From Echinarachnius parma (Eukaryota; Echinodermata; Echinoidea; Clypeasteroida; Echinarachniidae): a DNA stretch of 64,000 nucleotides. The DNA is taken from assembly GCA_037951105.1 (NCBI GenBank), contig JBAMJV010007776.1, positions 1-64,000 on the forward strand, written 5' to 3'. Below, piece after piece: positions 43,901 to 49,900 of the stretch (positions are counted from its first letter, which is position 1; the number at the start of each line of letters is the position of its first letter). The position numbers and the translations under genes were made by a program. Under the pieces are notes generated by a model. It searched no databases. It saw only the letters and a list, made by a program, of their open reading frames with translations, and was not told the DNA's origin.

Positions 43901-46900
43901 GATTTCACGGAAGGCGGTATTACGTAATCACGAAATTACTCGCTTTAAAATGAATGACAATTTTACAAAATGAAACACGTTTTAAATCTAATGCAAACAA
44001 AATGTTTTCGAATTATCGTTATATGAATTCGAATGCCAAAAAACGAATTTGAACTGCAAAATACAGCTGCGGTGACAAAATCGGCGAAATTGAACGCACT
44101 CAAAATGAATTCGTGCAGCCAACTTACGAAATTGACCAAGAAATCCTATATTATTGATTGTTGATGTTGTTGTTATTATTATTGGTGTTATTATAATAAA
44201 AATAATAATAACAATTATTATTATTATCATTATAACTTATACCATTGTAAGTGCTGTTACTAATTAATCGACGAGTCAATTTAATACAAATTTTATCTTT
44301 TTACAATTTTCTCAAATACCAGTCAATTAAATAACAATTTTACCATTTTATAATTTTATTAAAAATGAGCAAAGAAAATGGGATTCCAACGGTCAGAGCT
44401 GTTAAAAAGTTGTTATCATCCAGTATTACGTATACACATTTTCCTCGTGATGCAAGTTTTAATATAATACATAAGAAAGTGTTCGATCGGGATTGAAAGT
44501 GAGGGAAGCTCCCTATTTTAATTGTGTTAATGTTCAGTGTATTGAAATATGCAGAAATGGTTATAATGAAATAAATATATACTTATTTGAACTACAGTAT
44601 ATGTATCCACATACCAACTTAATGATATAAGTTGTAATAGTATTTGTGTACACATGCTTGCTTTTAAAGAAAAGTCTTGATCAAGTTCCGCTTTAGTAAA
44701 TACATACTGCAATAAAATCAAAACTAATTCAAAGTATACAAATTGTCTTTAATGCTATTAGTTTCAACGCCTGGAGAAACAACGGTTACTCCTGAAAAAG
44801 GAATTACTACGCCCCCAACATCAACGTCGATAGCAATATCAACACCAACTGCAATATCAACATCAACAGCTCCGTCGAATAAAACAACACAAAGAGGTAT
44901 GGCGTGAAGAAGTGAACACAAATTGTGAATGCTTTTCTTTTGTTGGAATTAACAAAATAACACGTTGATATATAAAAAAAAAAAGATCGACCTTTTGCAA
45001 GGGCACAAAGAGTTCTTAGAATGACAAGATAGGAAAGTCACTTAGTAACATTATCTGTATGTTATATTTCAATCATCCTATATCTTATATTATTATTGAT
45101 TTTTGATGTTGTTGTTATTATTATTGTTGTTATTGAGATTATAATAATAACAATTATTATTACTGTCATTATAACTTATAACATTACAAGTGATGTTACT
45201 AATTAATCGACGAGTCAATTAAATAACATTTAAACAAATCTGTTTACAATTTTCTCAGATACGAGTCAATTAAATAACAATTTTATCATTTTACAGTTTT
45301 CTCAGAGCTGTTAAAAAGTTGTTATACACATTTTCCCCATGATGCGAGTTTAAATATAGCATGAGAGAGTGTTCGATCGGGGTTGAATGTGACGGAAGTT
45401 CCTTATTTTAATTGTATTGATGTTCATTGTATTGAAATATGCAGATATTGTTATAATGAAATAAATATATATATATATTTTGTTAAATTTGAACTACAGC
45501 TACAGTGTACGTATCCACAAGCCAACATAATTTGTAATAGTATTTGTGTACATTTATTTGTTTTTAAAGACGATAGTTTTTAACGAAGAGTATTGTTCAA
45601 GGTCCACTTTATTAAATACATGATATGAAATCAAAATCAATTAAAAGTATATAACATTTCCTTTAAAATCAGTTTCGACGCCTGGAGGAACAACTAAGGG
45701 AATAACGCCGACCTCAACATCAACATCAACTGGAGCTCCGTCAAAGGAAGAAACGCAAGGAGGTATGGCGCGAAGAAATTAGATAGAATTATGTATGCAC
45801 TTTGTTTTTGTATACATTAATGCTTGCGTGTGTAATAATAAAATAATCATACCCTAGTTTTCTAAAAAGGTGTAAAGCCTTTGATTCCGCCAATCATCAG
45901 CTTTTGTTAGAAAAATTACATATGTATGTTATACAGGGTCATGAACTGGTCTGGTTTAAAGATTGCTTATATGGACGCAGACAAAAAAGGTGGTTGGTAA
46001 GAGTGAATCAAACTGGGGTGAAATTAATACAGGCGTACCACAGGGATCTACATTATATTGGGACCACTTTTGTTCACAATTATGGTAAATGATCTCCTAA
46101 GGCAGTAACTAAATGTGAAATTATGTTATATGCAGATGATGCTGTATTATTTTTTAGTAGTAAACATCAAGAGGAAAATAATAGAGAAGGTTATGAATCA
46201 AGAATGTTCAAAAATGGGTTCAAATAAATAAACTAGCAAATGCCCTGATTTTACCCCTTTTTGAATACTGTAATAATGCCTGGTCCGATCGTTCACAAGG
46301 TACTAAGGATATACTTATACCAGTATACGCCAACATAAAAGAATGGCAAGAATGGTTTTTGGAGTCGAGGTGCGTACCCCAACAAAATAAGTTTTAAATC
46401 GTTTATATTGGGTAAGCATTGAAGAAAGGTGGACTTTTAATCAGTGTAAAATGGTTTATCATTGATTGGGTGACCAAGCACCAATGTATTTAGCTACAAT
46501 GTTTATTAAATCTCAATCTTTACATACTCATCCAGAAACGCAGATAACATGGGTTTAATTTTACCAAAAGTGAAAACACAAATGGGTAAATACTGTTTTT
46601 TTCTCATTTAGGAGCAGTTCTATGGAATGATCTTCCAAACATTATTCAATTAGCTACTTCCAAAATTGTTTTTGTTAATTTATATTGGCGCATGTTGAAA
46701 AATAATAATTGATATTCATTTTGAATGATTTTAGTTAATTGGTCATAAAATATTATTTCAATGTTGAATTTCTATTTGTAAAAATAGATATTTGTACTTC
46801 TTTGTTTAGGTATATTAGTGTTGTATATTATGTTGTAGGGCCTCTGCGAAAAACAGTGCTCCGATCACTGACAGAGCTACCCTACTGAAATAAAAACGAA

Positions 46901-49900
46901 TACAAAAAACTAATTTTTTTCAAAAAGACAAGCTGGGAAAATATAATGCTGTGACTTACATCGTTAGACCAAAAACTCATCCTTTGTCCCTACAGTTGTT
47001 CCACTGTAACCATGGTAACGGCTAGTGGATTAGCTTCGGGGGCACGGAGTGTGGGGTGTGGGGGGGGGGGAGGGGAACTTGCCCCCCCCCCCCCCCCCAT
47101 TACACAATTTTTTCCAAAAACAATACAAAACCATTAGGGGGAAATTTGTGTAAATATAAAACAAAAAACATAAGGTATGCTCCTCAATCATTCGCGTGCC
47201 CCCCCCCCCCCCCCCCCCCATCAGCCGTCCGCACTACGCCACTGGTGACCGTGTCCAGCTCCACTGACAGTTTGATGATAGTATAGGAATTCATTTAGAA
47301 AAGAAAACTTCACGTAGAGTCGGTTATTTCGAACTTTTACAGTGTCTGATTCTTTTGTAATAATATACAGGGTGGCCCCCGAGAAAAAGAACGGGGCACT
47401 TCCCAAAATAAAGTAACACAATAATTATGTTCATCGGATAGGGTGTCTTTTCCAATAAAATACGATACCAAGAACAGCCATTTTGGTCGTGTAGTTTTTG
47501 ATTTAGGGCGCTGTGAGTAACACCATGTCAGGCTCCCGTTTCTGTCAATTGTTTTACCAAGTCAGTGACTGATAAATCGGAATTACTGCCCGTCATAGTA
47601 TAGAACAGCTATGCCCATTCTGTTAGTCTAGTTCTAGACCCTCGGAAGTTGATCTCCGCCACCCCGAAAAGCGCTGCCAAAACGAGAGATCTGTATTCAT
47701 TATTGATCGCGTGGCCACGCGATCATTAATGAATACAGATCTCTCGTTTTGGCAGCGCTTTTCGGGGTGGCGGAGATCAACTTCCGAGGGTCTAGAACTA
47801 GACTACCATTCTGTCGGCACACAGCTGAATGCACACTAACAATAGCGCGCGTATTGCTCGTTGTTCGATGCTATGACGGGCAGTAAGTGCGATTTATCAG
47901 ACACTAACTTGGAATGGTAACAATTTACAAAAGTGGGAACATGAAATTGCGTCACTCACAACGCCCTAACAAAAAAACTACACGATCAAAATGACTGTTC
48001 TTGGTATTGGTTTTCATGATGGACATGATACAAATTTTAAAACTATATTTTGGGAAGTGCCCCGTTCCGTTTTTTTTGTTGGGGGGGGGGGGGGGTGAGG
48101 GGGGCACCCTATTATTGTGTAATTCCATCATTCAAAATATGTTGTAAAATATACATTTAGCACGTAATTCGACGTAATTCTAGATATTGAGGTAACGTTT
48201 GTTGTTTCTGTGTTGTGTTCTAAAGATCCGTTTGGTGTTTTCGTTCCGGTGGTCATTGTCCTAGTCGTAGTCGTCATCGTATTGGTCGTTGTTATCGCCT
48301 GCTTCGTGTACAGATACAGGTGAGGATTTCAAAGCTTATCAGAGTCATTAATGCTTTTCGACACTTTGCAGTACATTGTTAAAACGCTGTGTAAAAATGG
48401 TTGTTGACTCTTTTTATACAACCTTAGGTGTAGCATGATTAGTTGTAGAAAGAAGGGTTGTGTAAAGCGGCCATTGTTCAAGCGTTGATTAAACGTTTTA
48501 AATCACGTGATAGTTACGACCGCGAAATCATCGCGACAAAACCATTTTTGTCCCACTGCAAACCATGCGAAACGAGATAGCGACGAGGTAGCGTGTTAGT
48601 CTTATAACCCAAAGGACCCGGTTTGATTCCGACTTTGCCGTTTTATAGTACAATCATCTTTGTGTTTGCTATTTCAACAACAGGGTTGTTTAAAATTTAT
48701 TCTAAACAACGGTTGTAGAACAAATAAAAACAACAGTTGTGTAAGCTTTAAACAGCTGGGGTTGTTGAATGTTTTCAACAAGAGTTGGATGGTTCATATG
48801 TTAAACAGCGGTTGTAGAACATTTTCAACAAGTTGTTGAATTTGTTTACACAGCGTTTCAACAGTGTAATCTAAACCGAACACAAAAAGTAACTTCACCC
48901 CTTAAATAATACCTTTATAAAGATATTTCTTTCACCAAATGATTGCTATGATCATGATGATGGAGCTGTAGCTTCTGTGTAAAAATCAGACATATCCGTG
49001 AACGTACGGCTGACTGAGCACAAATAAAAGACAAAATGGTCACTTTTCAAAAGCTGCAAGATTTCATTCATGGCTAACCAACATCACATCTGTTTTAACG
49101 CATCGATTGTGTCAAATCAAAACAGGGCCATTGCTATCGGGCTCTTACAGGCTCGTCTTCCACTACGTGGGAGATCCTTCACCTCTCCAGTTTCTTGGAA
49201 TTTGTTACGAAGATTTCTCATTGTGTTCGGGGAAATGCCCAGTGTCCGTGCTATACGTTTAAGAGGGGTCCCAGCCTGTAAGAGCCCGATAGCAATGGCC
49301 CTGTTTTGATTTGACAACTTTGGCATGATGGATTTCGATGACTTGTTGCAATTGATAGGCAAGGGAAAATGACAGACAATTCAACGTTTTAACCTTCATG
49401 TGATCTGTTTTACATGTGTGTTTATTTACAAATCACAAACAATGACGGGAATTCAAACTGTATTGTTACACAGATCACAATCGATGCGTTAAAACAGATG
49501 TGATGTTGGTTAGCCATGAATGAAATCTTGCAGCTTTTGAAAAGTGACCATTTTGTCTTTTATTTGTGCTCAGTCAGCCGTACGTTCACGGATATGTCTG
49601 ATTTTTACACAGAAGCTACAGCTCCATCATAGCAATCATTTGGTGAAAGAAAAATCTTTATAAAGGTATTATTTAAGAAATTATGACGTTTTCCCTAGGG
49701 GTGAAGTTAGTTTTTGTGTTCGGTTTATATAGCTGCAGGCATGATTTTGCATTCGCTAGTAATGAGAAAATACAAAAAAACAAAAAAAAAACAATATACA
49801 CACGCACACAAACAACGAATTGACAAATAAACTCATATCAACAAACTAAAAATCACAAAAAAACAAAATTAACAAAAAACACAAAATAACGGAAACAAAT

